Positions 45,619-53,803 of a stretch of DNA of 64,000 nucleotides are shown piece by piece. How positions within the stretch are numbered: position 1 is the stretch's first letter; the number at the start of each line of letters is the position of its first letter. The notes below the pieces were generated by a model, which was not told the DNA's origin, did no database searches, and saw nothing but the letters and a program-made list of their open reading frames with translations. The translations under genes were made by a program, and so were the position numbers. The stretch comes from Hyphomonas sp. (GTDB lineage: Bacteria; Pseudomonadota; Alphaproteobacteria; Caulobacterales; Hyphomonadaceae): contig NZ_WGLO01000008.1 of assembly GCF_016125515.1 (NCBI RefSeq), forward strand, positions 248,001 through 312,000, read 5' to 3'.

Positions 45619-46941
45619 TTATCCGGCGCCGATATCCGCCCCCAGCGCCGCCATGTGGCCGAGGAATTCCGGATAGCTGGTGTCAATCATCGACACGTCG
45701 TCCACGCTTACCGGCTTTTGCGCCGCTGTTCCCATAACCAGCGCGCTCATCGCGATGCGGTGGTCGTGGCGCGTCTCGACCACGCCGCCGCCCGGCACCG
45801 CGCCGCCGCAGCCCTGAACCGTGAAGCCGTCCTCGGTCTCTTCGACCTCGACGCCGTTTACGCGCAGCATCGCGACAATCGCTTTGATCCGGTCGCTCTC
45901 CTTCACGCGCAGCTCGTCGGCGCCGGTCACCCGCGTCTCGCCCGTCGCGAAAGCCGCGAGCACCGCCAGGATCGGGAACTCGTCGATCATCGAGGCGACG
46001 AGGCGCGTCGGCACGGCGATTCCCTTGAGGTCCGCATAGCCGGCATGCAGGTCGATCAGCCGTTCGCCGGCCGCTTCGCCGCGTTCCTCGGCGCCGAGAT
46101 GGGCGCCCATCAGGTTTGCGGCGTCATAGAAGCCCGACCGGGTGGGGTTCGACATCGCGCCTTCCACCATCACATCGCCCTGCGGCGACAGGATGCCGGC
46201 GGCGATCAGGAAGGCGGCCGAGGACGGGTCGCCCGGAATCGCCGCGTCGACAGCAAACAGCTTCTGCTTGCCCTCGATGGAGATTTCGCTCGCCCCGCCA
46301 GGGTTCGACCTGAACCCGAGCTTGGCGCCAAAGCCCTGCAGCATCCGCTCGGTATGGTCCCGCGTTGCCTTGGCTTCCAGAACGGTGGTTGTGCCAACTG
46401 CGTTGAGGCCCGCCAGCAGGATGGCCGACTTGACCTGCGCGCTGGCCTGGGGCGGGGCGTAGTAGATCGCTTCCAGGGCGCTCGATCCTGTCAGGGTGAA
46501 GGGCAGGCGGCCCTCCTTTCCGGCCGTATCGCGCATCCCCATCTGTCGCAGCGGGTTCAATACCCGGTTCATCGGGCGCGAGGAGAGCGAGGCGTCCCCG
46601 CACAGATCTGCGGTCAGGTCGAACCCTGCCATCACGCCCATCATCAGGCGCGAACCGGTGCCGGAATTGCCGAAATCCAGCACGTCCGAGGGGGAGGTGA
46701 GACCCCTCGGGCCCACGCCGCGGACTTCCCAGGCGCCGGGGCCTGTATTGGCCACTTCCGCCCCCAGCGCGGCCATCGCCCGGCCGGTCCGGATCACGTC
46801 ATCCCCCTCCAGCAGGCCGGTGAACCGGCTGGTCCCGGAGGCCAGTCCCCCGAAGATCAGGGCCCTATGGCTGCATGACTTGTCACCCGGGGCGCGGATG
46901 GTGCCGCTGAGGCGGCGCACGGGTCGGCTGGTCCAGACCAT
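45619..46941 (-). CDS. aroA: 3-phosphoshikimate 1-carboxyvinyltransferase (EPSP synthase), class II
   Basis: The 440-residue protein has the class II pattern APGDKSCSHRALIFGGLASG, LLEGDDVIRTG, RPMNRVLNPLRQMG, ATRDHTERMLQGFG, the DELRVKESDRI loop and TRHDHRIAMSALVMG. It joins shikimate-3-phosphate and phosphoenolpyruvate in aromatic amino acid synthesis. The residue equivalent to Ala100 of the resistant CP4 enzyme is Gly (LDFGNSGTGSR, codon 46660-46662), which predicts normal glyphosate sensitivity. The open frame continues to 47649, but only as the antisense of the acidic gene at 47062. Start is MVWTSRPVRRLSG. Confidence 0.95.
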   Translation of the reverse strand: MVWTSRPVRRLSGTIRAPGDKSCSHRALIFGGLASGTSRFTGLLEGDDVIRTGRAMAALGAEVANTGPGAWEVRGVGPRGLTSPSDVLDFGNSGTGSRLMMGVMAGFDLTADLCGDASLSSRPMNRVLNPLRQMGMRDTAGKEGRLPFTLTGSSALEAIYYAPPQASAQVKSAILLAGLNAVGTTTVLEAKATRDHTERMLQGFGAKLGFRSNPGGASEISIEGKQKLFAVDAAIPGDPSSAAFLIAAGILSPQGDVMVEGAMSNPTRSGFYDAANLMGAHLGAEERGEAAGERLIDLHAGYADLKGIAVPTRLVASMIDEFPILAVLAAFATGETRVTGADELRVKESDRIKAIVAMLRVNGVEVEETEDGFTVQGCGGAVPGGGVVETRHDHRIAMSALVMGTAAQKPVSVDDVSMIDTSYPEFLGHMAALGADIGAG

Positions 46942-47061
46942 GGAGAATGCCCTGCTGATAAGAGAATGGCGACTTGAATTCGGGCTTTGACAGCGCCGGG
47001 CGTTCATGGCAAGCGCGCCAACTTCCAATAGGCCTTTTACCTCAAAGAGGAGCGCGCCCCC

Positions 47062-47586
47062 GTGTCCAAGGACAAGCTCGGAACAAAGCAGGTCTGCCCG
47101 TCCTGCGAGTCGCGGTTCTACGATCTCAACAAGCGCCCGGCGGTTTGCCCCAAATGCGGCGCTGAATTTGATCCGGAAGACGAAGTGATCCGCACCACCA
47201 TCACCAAGGTGAAGGCGAAGGCCGCCCGCGCCGCCGTGAAGGCCGTCGCGGAGGATGATGACGATGTCGACGAGGAGGACGATGCCGTCGTCCGGGACGA
47301 CGACGATGAAAGCGCCGAGGTCGAAGAGATCGAGGACGAAGAGGACGACGAGGAAGAAACCAAGGAACTCGTCGGCGAAGACGATGACGTGATCATCGAG
47401 GATGCCGAGGACGAGGAAGAAACGCCTGCGCCGGGCAAGGTGCCGGCCGGATTCACCGAAGACGGCGCCGATGACGAAGACGATGATGTGATCATCGCCG
47501 ACGATGACGACGAGGATTTCGAGATCGACGACGACGATGAGGGCGACGATGACCTCGCCCTCGACGACGATGATGATGAACGGTGA
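47062..47586 (+). CDS. TIGR02300-family acidic zinc-ribbon protein
   Basis: The 174-residue protein starts at GTG after AGAGGAG and has an N-terminal ribbon with CPSCESRFYDLNKRPAVCPKCG (CxxC ... CxxC, a likely zinc site). It is followed by a basic helical segment and a C-terminal tail dominated by Asp and Glu with recurring DDDVII units. The family is conserved across alphaproteobacteria and usually divergent from aroA, as here. Function unknown; a zinc ribbon with a polyanionic tail would suit binding a basic or nucleic-acid-associated protein, but this is speculation. Confidence 0.82.
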   Translation: MSKDKLGTKQVCPSCESRFYDLNKRPAVCPKCGAEFDPEDEVIRTTITKVKAKAARAAVKAVAEDDDDVDEEDDAVVRDDDDESAEVEEIEDEEDDEEETKELVGEDDDVIIEDAEDEEETPAPGKVPAGFTEDGADDEDDDVIIADDDDEDFEIDDDDEGDDDLALDDDDDER

Positions 47587-47641
47587 TAAATAGGACTTGA
47601 AAGCGCGAGAGGCTGAGACTAATCCTCCCGCTTCCCGGTCA

Positions 47642-47717
<76 letters not shown>

Positions 47718-47813
47718 GGACCTGTTTTCTAGGCAGATCCGTCAAATTCCGTGCACCGGGCCTCGCAAACACGGGCCTGTGAGCTCGCGCCGTGAACTTG
47801 CCGCATCCCGGTG

Positions 47814-47842
47814 CTTGAACCGGACACATTCGAGGCCCACTT
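47814..47842 (+). promoter_or_regulatory. Possible heat-shock (sigma-32-type) promoter of the DUF1150 gene
   Basis: CTTGAA at 47814-47819 and GCCCACTT at 47835-47842, 15 bases apart, resemble the sigma-32 elements CTTGAA and CCCCATNT. The site is 65 bp upstream of a DUF1150 gene, whose homologues lie next to small heat-shock protein genes. It is a weak prediction by eye. Confidence 0.35.
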
Positions 47843-47907
47843 TCCTGTCATGGCAGGCAGCCAGCCTGCCAGCGTTCCCGACCCGGGGCGCGGAAAGGAG
47901 TGGACCC

Positions 47908-48147
47908 ATGACGACCGGCCTGAAATCGACCGCCTTTGAAGGCAATTCCTTCGTCTATATCCGCCATCTCGATGACGGCGAAATCCGCAGCCTCTTGCCG
48001 CCGGATGCCCTCGACGATGTTTCAGATCCCGATGATCTGTTCGTTGTCGCTTCGGCCGATGGCCAGCGCCTTGCCATCGTGGAAGGCCGCGAAGCCGCCT
48101 TTGCCGCCGCTCTGGCGAACGACCTGAACCCGCTCAGCGTCCACTGA
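47908..48147 (+). CDS. DUF1150-family small protein
   Basis: The 79-residue protein contains VYIRHLDDGEI, LFVVASADGQRLAIVEGREAAF and a final NDLNPLSVH, the DUF1150 pattern. In alphaproteobacteria this gene usually follows an Hsp20 gene and the family is thought to be stress-linked; no hsp20 is present here. AAAGGAG precedes the ATG at 47908. The structure should be a small beta-rich domain. A rho-independent terminator follows at 48177. Confidence 0.8.
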   Translation: MTTGLKSTAFEGNSFVYIRHLDDGEIRSLLPPDALDDVSDPDDLFVVASADGQRLAIVEGREAAFAAALANDLNPLSVH

Positions 48148-48176
48148 CGCTGCAGCCCTGACCAGACAACAGCCTT

Positions 48177-48207
48177 GGCCGGCACGCCGCCGGCCGGGGT
48201 TATTTTT
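48177..48207 (+). terminator. Rho-independent terminator of the DUF1150 gene
   Basis: GGCCGGC and GCCGGCC pair as a 7-bp stem around ACGCC and are followed by GGGGTTATTTTT. Confidence 0.75.
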
Positions 48208-48287
48208 GAGCCGGCGCCGGTCCCCGCCGCCTTGCTTTTCCCCCGTTAGGCGTTGACACTTGGCGCGTCCGATCCGGGGAGAATTCC

Positions 48288-49529
48288 ATGAAATTTTCGC
48301 ACGCCGCGCTCGCCGCACCGCTTGTCCTGTTGATTGCCGCCTGCGGCGAGAAGCCGGCCCCTGTTGACGCCGCGCCTGCCGGCCCGGTGCCGCTGTCGGC
48401 CGAGGGTGATTTCGGCGCGACGCTGCAGGGCGCCCTGATCTCGGCCAAGCCGGGCGACACCATCCTGATGCCGGAAGGCACCTTCGCGCTCTCTGATTCG
48501 CTGTCGTTGGATGTCAACGGTGTCACGCTGCGCGGCGCGGGCCAGGACAAGACGATCCTGGACTTCGCGCAGCAGTCCGGCGCAGGGGAGGGGTTGCTTG
48601 TCACGTCCGATGACGTGACGCTGATGGACTTCGCCGTGCGCGATACCAAGGGCGACGGCATCAAGTCCAAGGGCGCCGACCGGATCACCTATAAATACCT
48701 GACCGTAGAATGGAGCGGTGAGCCGGACGAGACCAACGGCGCCTACGGCGTCTACCCGGTCGAATCGAAAGACGTGCTGATCGAGAACGTCACTGTGCGC
48801 GGGGCCTCGGATGCCGGCATCTATGTCGGCCAGTCCTCGAACATCATCGTGCGCAACTCGATTGCCGAATTCAACGTGGCCGGTATCGAGATCGAGAACT
48901 CCACCGGCGCGGACGTCTATGGCAATATCGCCCGCAACAATACCGGCGGTATCCTGGTGTTCGACCTGCCGGACTTGCCGGTCATGGGCGGCAGCACGAC
49001 CCGCATCTTCTCGAACGAGATCCTTGCGAACAATACGCGCAACTTCGCCCCGGCCGGCAATATCGTCGCCGGTGTGCCATCGGGCACGGGCGTGATCATC
49101 ATGGCCAACCGCAATGTGCACGTGTTCGACAACACGTTCGAATCGAACCGGTCGGCGCACGTGATGATCAATGCCTACACCCAGCCGTTCACGGATGAAA
49201 AATACAATCCGCTGCCGCGGGACATCGTGTTGCGCGCCAACCGGTATGCGGATGGCGGAACAGATCCGCAGGGCATGCTGGCGCCGCTCGCCGCCGCTGT
49301 CGGCGGCACGCTGCCGCCCATCGTCTGGGACGGCGTGACCAGCTGGCCGGGCGCCGAAGCCACCGATGTCAACCTGACCATCGGCGAGGCCGAAGATGTC
49401 GGCTTCCTGAATCTCGGCGTCGGCGCCTATCCGTTGGACGCGGCGAAGATCAAGCCGTCCACGGAGCGCCCCGCTTCGACGCCGCCGATGGAGCCGGCCG
49501 CCATCGTCCTGCCGCAGGACAAGAGCTGA
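48288..49529 (+). CDS. Parallel beta-helix repeat lipoprotein (TIGR03805-like)
   Basis: The 413-residue product has a lipoprotein signal (PLVLLIAACGEKPA) and then right-handed beta-helix repeats, seen as recurring short strands such as NIIVRNSIAEFNVAGIEIEN and DVYGNIARNNTGGILVFDLP over about residues 50-330. The NTGGILVF segment and an N-x-F-x-S cycle are typical. Homologues occur beside a diheme cytochrome of the HNE_0200 family, as here, 2 bp downstream. The role is unknown; a beta-helix of this form binds or cleaves polysaccharide, or is a scaffold. Confidence 0.82.
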   Translation: MKFSHAALAAPLVLLIAACGEKPAPVDAAPAGPVPLSAEGDFGATLQGALISAKPGDTILMPEGTFALSDSLSLDVNGVTLRGAGQDKTILDFAQQSGAGEGLLVTSDDVTLMDFAVRDTKGDGIKSKGADRITYKYLTVEWSGEPDETNGAYGVYPVESKDVLIENVTVRGASDAGIYVGQSSNIIVRNSIAEFNVAGIEIENSTGADVYGNIARNNTGGILVFDLPDLPVMGGSTTRIFSNEILANNTRNFAPAGNIVAGVPSGTGVIIMANRNVHVFDNTFESNRSAHVMINAYTQPFTDEKYNPLPRDIVLRANRYADGGTDPQGMLAPLAAAVGGTLPPIVWDGVTSWPGAEATDVNLTIGEAEDVGFLNLGVGAYPLDAAKIKPSTERPASTPPMEPAAIVLPQDKS

Positions 49530-49531
49530 GC

Positions 49532-50557
49532 ATGCGTCTCGCTGCCCTGTTCCTGGCTGTATTTCTCGGCGCGTGCAGCGCCGGCAAACCGTCCGGCCCG
49601 AACCTTGACCTGATCCTCGCCGAAACCCCGGCGCAGACGCTGTCCGAGTACGGACTGTTTGCGAACCTCGCGTCCGAAAAGCCCGCCAAGGGGGTTGTGC
49701 CTTATGACCTGATCAATCCCCTGTTCTCGGACAATGCGCTGAAACACCGCTTCGTCTTCGTGCCGGGCGAAGCGCAAGCCGCCTATGATCCGGTCGATGC
49801 GTTCGATTTTCCGGTCGGCACCGTGCTGGTGAAAACCTTCGCGTTCGCGCCCGACCTGCGCGCCCCGTCCGAAGGGCAATACCGCGTCGAGACACGTCTC
49901 CTGATCCACAAGGCGTCCGGCTGGGCGGCGTTTCCCTATATCTGGAATGAAGAGGGCACCGAGGCGGTCTATTCCCCGGTGGGCGGGCACCGCACCATCG
50001 AGACGGTCACACCGCAGGGCGCCCCGATCCGCTTCAACTATTCCGTCCCCAACCAGAACCAGTGCAAGACCTGCCATCAGGCCGGCAGCGCGCTTTCGCC
50101 GATCGGCCCGAAGGCGCGCAACCTCAACCACCATGAGCAGCTCGAGAACTGGGTCTCGCGCGGCCTGCTCGACGCTCTTCCGGCGAGCGTGCCGGCTGCG
50201 CCGGAAGTGTTCGACGTTTCGTTGCCGGCAGATGTCCGTGCCCGGGCCTGGCTCGATATCAACTGCGCCCACTGTCACAAGCCGGACGGCTCGGCGTCCA
50301 ATTCCGGTCTCTGGCTGGCCGCGACCGAGACCGATCCGGTCAAGCTCGGCATCGGCAAGCATCCGGTCGCAGCCGGGCGCGGGGCAGGGACCTTGTTCAA
50401 GGTGATCGTGCCCGGCGCGCCGGACCGGTCCATCATGGCCTACCGGATCGGCTCGACCGAACCCGGCATCGCCATGCCGGAGCTCGGCCGCTCGACGCCG
50501 GACCCCGAAGGTCTCGCACTGATCCGGCTCTGGATATCCGAAATGGACGCGCCCTGA
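49532..50557 (+). CDS. HNE_0200/SO2930-family diheme c-type cytochrome lipoprotein (TIGR03806-like)
   Basis: The 341-residue protein has a lipoprotein signal ([15 protein letters not shown]) and two heme-attachment motifs, CKTCH ([12 protein letters not shown], about residue 180) and CAHCH ([11 protein letters not shown], about residue 245). The N-terminal half has the [17 protein letters not shown] pattern of the family. It probably transfers electrons in the periplasm. It is coupled to the beta-helix gene with 2 bp between stop and start. The pair is conserved but its substrate is not known. Confidence 0.86.
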   Translation: MRLAALFLAVFLGACSAGKPSGPNLDLILAETPAQTLSEYGLFANLASEKPAKGVVPYDLINPLFSDNALKHRFVFVPGEAQAAYDPVDAFDFPVGTVLVKTFAFAPDLRAPSEGQYRVETRLLIHKASGWAAFPYIWNEEGTEAVYSPVGGHRTIETVTPQGAPIRFNYSVPNQNQCKTCHQAGSALSPIGPKARNLNHHEQLENWVSRGLLDALPASVPAAPEVFDVSLPADVRARAWLDINCAHCHKPDGSASNSGLWLAATETDPVKLGIGKHPVAAGRGAGTLFKVIVPGAPDRSIMAYRIGSTEPGIAMPELGRSTPDPEGLALIRLWISEMDAP

Positions 50558-50559
50558 GC

Positions 50560-51030
50560 ATGGGAGCCAGTTCCCGCATTCTCGTCGATGCCGATGCCTG
50601 TCCGGTGAAGGACGAGATCTACAAGGTCGCCGTGCGCCATCAGGTGGCGGTGGTGATCGTGGCCAATTCCTATATCCGCATTCCGGAACATCCGCTGGTT
50701 TCGCGCAAGATCGTCAGCGACGGTTTCGATGCCGCCGATGACTGGATCGCGGAGGCAGCGACGCCGCTGGATGTCGTTGTCACGGCGGACATTCCGCTCG
50801 CGGATCGCTGCCTGAAGGCCGGCGCCCGGGTGCTCGGCCCGACCGGCAGGCCCTTTACGCCGGACTCAATTGGCGGCGCGCTCGCCACACGGGCCATCAT
50901 GGCCGACCTGCGCGTCGGCGTCGCCGGAATCGGCGCGGGCGGCCCGGCGCCCTTCTCGAAAGCCGACCGCTCACGCTTCCTTTCCGCGCTCGATACGGCC
51001 CTGGTGGCGGCGAAGAAAGCCGCTGGCTGA
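50560..51030 (+). CDS. DUF188/YaiI-YqxD family protein
   Basis: The 156-residue protein has [20 protein letters not shown], the [13 protein letters not shown] segment, [20 protein letters not shown] and a [19 protein letters not shown] motif. The family is a PIN-like nuclease fold with conserved acidic residues, so RNA or DNA cleavage is likely but untested. It starts 2 bp after the diheme cytochrome stop, so the three genes may share a transcript. It is about 10 bp longer than the usual family size of 150. Confidence 0.85.
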   Translation: MGASSRILVDADACPVKDEIYKVAVRHQVAVVIVANSYIRIPEHPLVSRKIVSDGFDAADDWIAEAATPLDVVVTADIPLADRCLKAGARVLGPTGRPFTPDSIGGALATRAIMADLRVGVAGIGAGGPAPFSKADRSRFLSALDTALVAAKKAAG

Positions 51031-51078
51031 GGCGGGCTGCACACTTGCCCTTAACGGGCAGCATGCTAAGGGCCGCAG

Positions 51079-51693
51079 ATGAGCCAGATTACGCTGCACA
51101 AGGGGGATCTCCCCAAAGGTCTCAGCTTCGGTCCCGTCGTGGCGGTCGATACAGAAGCGATGGGGCTCAATCCGAACCGGGATTACCTGACCCTCGTCCA
51201 GCTGTCCGCCGGCGATGGCACGGCGCATCTGGTGCAGCTGACCCGGGACTTCGACTGCCCGAACCTGAAGGCGCTGATGACCGATCCCAAGGTGGTCAAA
51301 CTGTTCCATTTTGCGCGCTTCGATATTGCCATGATGCGCAAATGGATGGGGATCACGGTCGCGCCGGTCTGGTGCACCAAGATCGCGTCCCGGCTCGCCC
51401 GGACCTATACCGACCGCCATGGCCTGAAGGATGTTGCCCGCGAGATCGCCGGCATCGACATGTCCAAGGCCCAGCAGAGCTCCGATTGGGGCGCCGACAC
51501 GCTGTCGGACGCACAGATCCAGTATGCGGCCTCTGATGTGCTGTACCTGCACCAGATCAAGGCGGGCCTGGAGGCGATGCTCGTGCGTGAGGGCCGCCTG
51601 GGGCTCGCCGAGGCCTGTTTCGGCTTCCTGCCGGTGCGTGCGGAGCTCGACCTTGCCGGTTGGGGCGAGGAAGACATCTTCGCACACAGCTGA
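51079..51693 (+). CDS. Ribonuclease D-like 3'-5' exonuclease (short form)
   Basis: The 204-residue protein has the DEDD exonuclease motifs: DTEAMGLNP (Exo I), LFHFARFDIAMM (Exo II) and YAASDVLYLHQI (Exo III, DEDDy type with Tyr). It lacks the HRDC domains of full RNase D. It would trim RNA or DNA 3' ends. In several alphaproteobacteria this short gene precedes lptC, as it does here with 82 bp between them. Confidence 0.88.
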   Translation: MSQITLHKGDLPKGLSFGPVVAVDTEAMGLNPNRDYLTLVQLSAGDGTAHLVQLTRDFDCPNLKALMTDPKVVKLFHFARFDIAMMRKWMGITVAPVWCTKIASRLARTYTDRHGLKDVAREIAGIDMSKAQQSSDWGADTLSDAQIQYAASDVLYLHQIKAGLEAMLVREGRLGLAEACFGFLPVRAELDLAGWGEEDIFAHS

Positions 51694-51775
51694 ACGCTGC
51701 CGCCCGCGCTTTCACTCCGGCGCCATCGCGGGTAAGCATGGAGCCTGAAACCATCGCAGGATCAGGCCGCCCACC

Positions 51776-52450
51776 ATGGACGCCAGCCTTCACCACGACC
51801 CCGCCACGCTGTGGGCGCCCAAGCGTCAGCTCACGCTGGCCCAGGCGCGCCGCCGGTCGGAACGTGTGCGCTACCTGCGCTATGGGCTTGTCGGGGCCGC
51901 GGCGGTTTCGATCGGCCTGTTCCTGGGCTTCGTTTTCCGCAGCGCCCTCAGCCAGGATGCCCGCCCACCCGCCGTTCGTGACGATGACGCTGTCACGATG
52001 ATCAATCCGCGCTTCACCGGGCGCGATTCCGAAGGGCAGGTCTTCACGATCACCGCCGACGCGGCCCAGCGCCGCCGCTCGGCGAATGGTGTGGTCGACC
52101 TCGTCAATCCGGTGATGCGGGACGGCAACGGCGCCGAACTGAAGGCCCCGACCGGTTTCTACGACCGCGAGAAGGGTGTGCTGGAACTCTACGAGGACGT
52201 GAACATCCGCGACAGCGCCGGCTATGCCTTCTCGACCAAGGGTGCCCGCCTGATCCTCGGTGAGGACAGGGTGGAGGGACTTTCACCTTTGCAAGGCAAA
52301 GGCCCCCTTGGCGATATCGAGGCGGACTCGTATGAAATTCTCGATGGTGGCAACCGGATTGTCTTTACGGGCAATGTGCGCACTGTGATCTATCCTCAAC
52401 CGGCCGAAGAGCCTGCAACGTCTGAAAGTGAGCAAGATGGCACTCCGTAA
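51776..52450 (+). CDS. lptC: LPS export protein LptC
   Basis: The 224-residue protein has a cytosolic basic N-terminus, one membrane anchor (YGLVGAAAVSIGLFLGFVF, about residues 38-56) and a periplasmic jellyroll with MINPRFTGRDSEGQVFTITA, GFYDREKGVLELYEDVNI and YEILDGGNRIVFTGNVRTVIY. LptC docks the LptB2FG transporter to LptA. It overlaps lptA by 23 bp and begins the lptC-lptA-lptB-rpoN cluster. The Pro-rich C-terminal tail is slightly longer than usual. Confidence 0.9.
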   Translation: MDASLHHDPATLWAPKRQLTLAQARRRSERVRYLRYGLVGAAAVSIGLFLGFVFRSALSQDARPPAVRDDDAVTMINPRFTGRDSEGQVFTITADAAQRRRSANGVVDLVNPVMRDGNGAELKAPTGFYDREKGVLELYEDVNIRDSAGYAFSTKGARLILGEDRVEGLSPLQGKGPLGDIEADSYEILDGGNRIVFTGNVRTVIYPQPAEEPATSESEQDGTP

Positions 52451-52961
52451 AGCCGCCGGCGCAGCCCTTGGACTGGCGATGATGGCCGCCCCGGCCGTCG
52501 CACAGATCTCTTCTGAAGGCGGCCCGATCTATATCAACTCGGCCCGTACCGAGAGCCTCGAGAACGAACACAAGGTGCTGCTGGTCGGCAATGTCGACAT
52601 CCAGCAGGGCTCGGCGCGCCTGCGGGCTGACACCGTGACCATCCGGTTCACCGGCAAGCCCGCCAAGCCCGGCAATTCCAGCATCGTTGGCGGGTTCGGA
52701 CAGGTTGAGAATATCGTCGCTGAGGGTAACGTTTATTACGTGACGCCGGAGCTGAAGGCCAAAGGTGACCGCGGCGTTTACGAACTCGCGACCGACACGA
52801 TCACGATGACCGGCAAGGTCGCCCTGATGCGCGACCGGGACGTCGCCGAAGGCGAGACCCTGCGCATGGAGGTCAAGAACCGCCGTACGACGCTTGAAGG
52901 CGGCACCGGACGCACACGGATGGTGATCGATCCGTCGAGCCAGCCGGCTGAGAACCAGTGA
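52428..52961 (+). CDS. lptA: LPS export periplasmic protein LptA
   Basis: The 177-residue protein has a signal peptide (KAAGAALGLAMMAAPAVAQ) and an OstA-like jellyroll with YINSARTESLENEHKVLLVG, GNVDIQQGSARLRADTVTIRF, NVYYVTP and KVALMRDRDVAEGETLRMEV. LptA forms the periplasmic bridge for LPS transport. The GTG at 52428 and an ATG at 52437 are both possible starts; both overlap lptC, so the genes are translationally coupled. It lies 77 bp before lptB. Confidence 0.92.
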   Translation: MSKMALRKAAGAALGLAMMAAPAVAQISSEGGPIYINSARTESLENEHKVLLVGNVDIQQGSARLRADTVTIRFTGKPAKPGNSSIVGGFGQVENIVAEGNVYYVTPELKAKGDRGVYELATDTITMTGKVALMRDRDVAEGETLRMEVKNRRTTLEGGTGRTRMVIDPSSQPAENQ

Positions 52962-53038
52962 ATTTGATCAGACAGGTGAAACCGATCTTAAGCATGCCGG
53001 GTTAAGGCTGGGGGAGGCCGGAAAACGGCTGCAGAAGG

Positions 53039-53785
53039 ATGGACAATCGGATGATCGAAGCGGCCGAAGGCCTGGTGGTTCAGAATCTTGCCAAGTCGTT
53101 TGGCAAGCGCCAGGTCGTGCGCGACGTGTCCCTGTCCCTCGCCCGCGGCGAAGTTGTCGGCCTGCTTGGACCCAACGGGGCCGGCAAGACCACCTGTTTC
53201 TACATGATCATGGGACTGATCGGTGCCGATTCCGGCGCGATCTCCATCGACGGCGAAGATGTGACGCGCCTGCCGATGTACCAACGCGCCCGTCTGGGCG
53301 TCGGTTACCTGCCCCAGGAAGCCTCGATCTTCCGGGGCATGAGTGTAGAGGAAAATGTCATGGCTGTTGCGGAACTGGTCGAAAAAGACCGCTCTGCCTG
53401 CCAGGCCCAGGTCGACAGCCTGCTCAGTGAACTGCACGTGGAACACCTCCGCAAGCAGCCGGCCACCTCCCTGTCGGGCGGTGAACGGCGGCGTGTCGAG
53501 ATTGCACGCGCACTCGCATCTCGTCCGAGCTTCATGCTACTGGACGAACCGTTCACCGGCATCGACCCGCTGGCCATCTCCGACATTTCCGACCTTGTCC
53601 GCTTCCTCAAGCAGCGCGGCCTCGGCGTTCTCATCACGGACCACCAGGTCCGCGAGACGCTGCAGATCGTGGACCGGGCCTATGTGATGTATGATGGCGC
53701 TGTCCTCTTTGACGGCACGCCTGAAAACGTGCTGCGCAATGAAGACGTTCGCAGGGTCTATCTGGGTGAGCAGTTCGCCGCTTGA
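53039..53785 (+). CDS. lptB: LPS export ABC transporter ATP-binding protein LptB
   Basis: The 248-residue protein has Walker A GPNGAGKTT, the Q-loop region GYLPQEASIFRGMSVEEN, signature LSGGERRR and Walker B FMLLDEPFTGIDP, with ITDHQVRETL as the switch region. These match LptB closely. It powers LPS extraction from the inner membrane with LptFG, which are encoded elsewhere. It follows lptC and lptA and is followed by rpoN, the usual alphaproteobacterial order. Confidence 0.96.
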   Translation: MDNRMIEAAEGLVVQNLAKSFGKRQVVRDVSLSLARGEVVGLLGPNGAGKTTCFYMIMGLIGADSGAISIDGEDVTRLPMYQRARLGVGYLPQEASIFRGMSVEENVMAVAELVEKDRSACQAQVDSLLSELHVEHLRKQPATSLSGGERRRVEIARALASRPSFMLLDEPFTGIDPLAISDISDLVRFLKQRGLGVLITDHQVRETLQIVDRAYVMYDGAVLFDGTPENVLRNEDVRRVYLGEQFAA

Positions 53786-53803
53786 TCTCAGGGGGCGCGG
53801 CCT

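Noticed and set aside
47118-47495. Serine-rich minus-strand frame opposite the acidic zinc-ribbon gene
   Set aside because: The serine run is only the reverse-strand reading of GAC/GAT/GAG codons.
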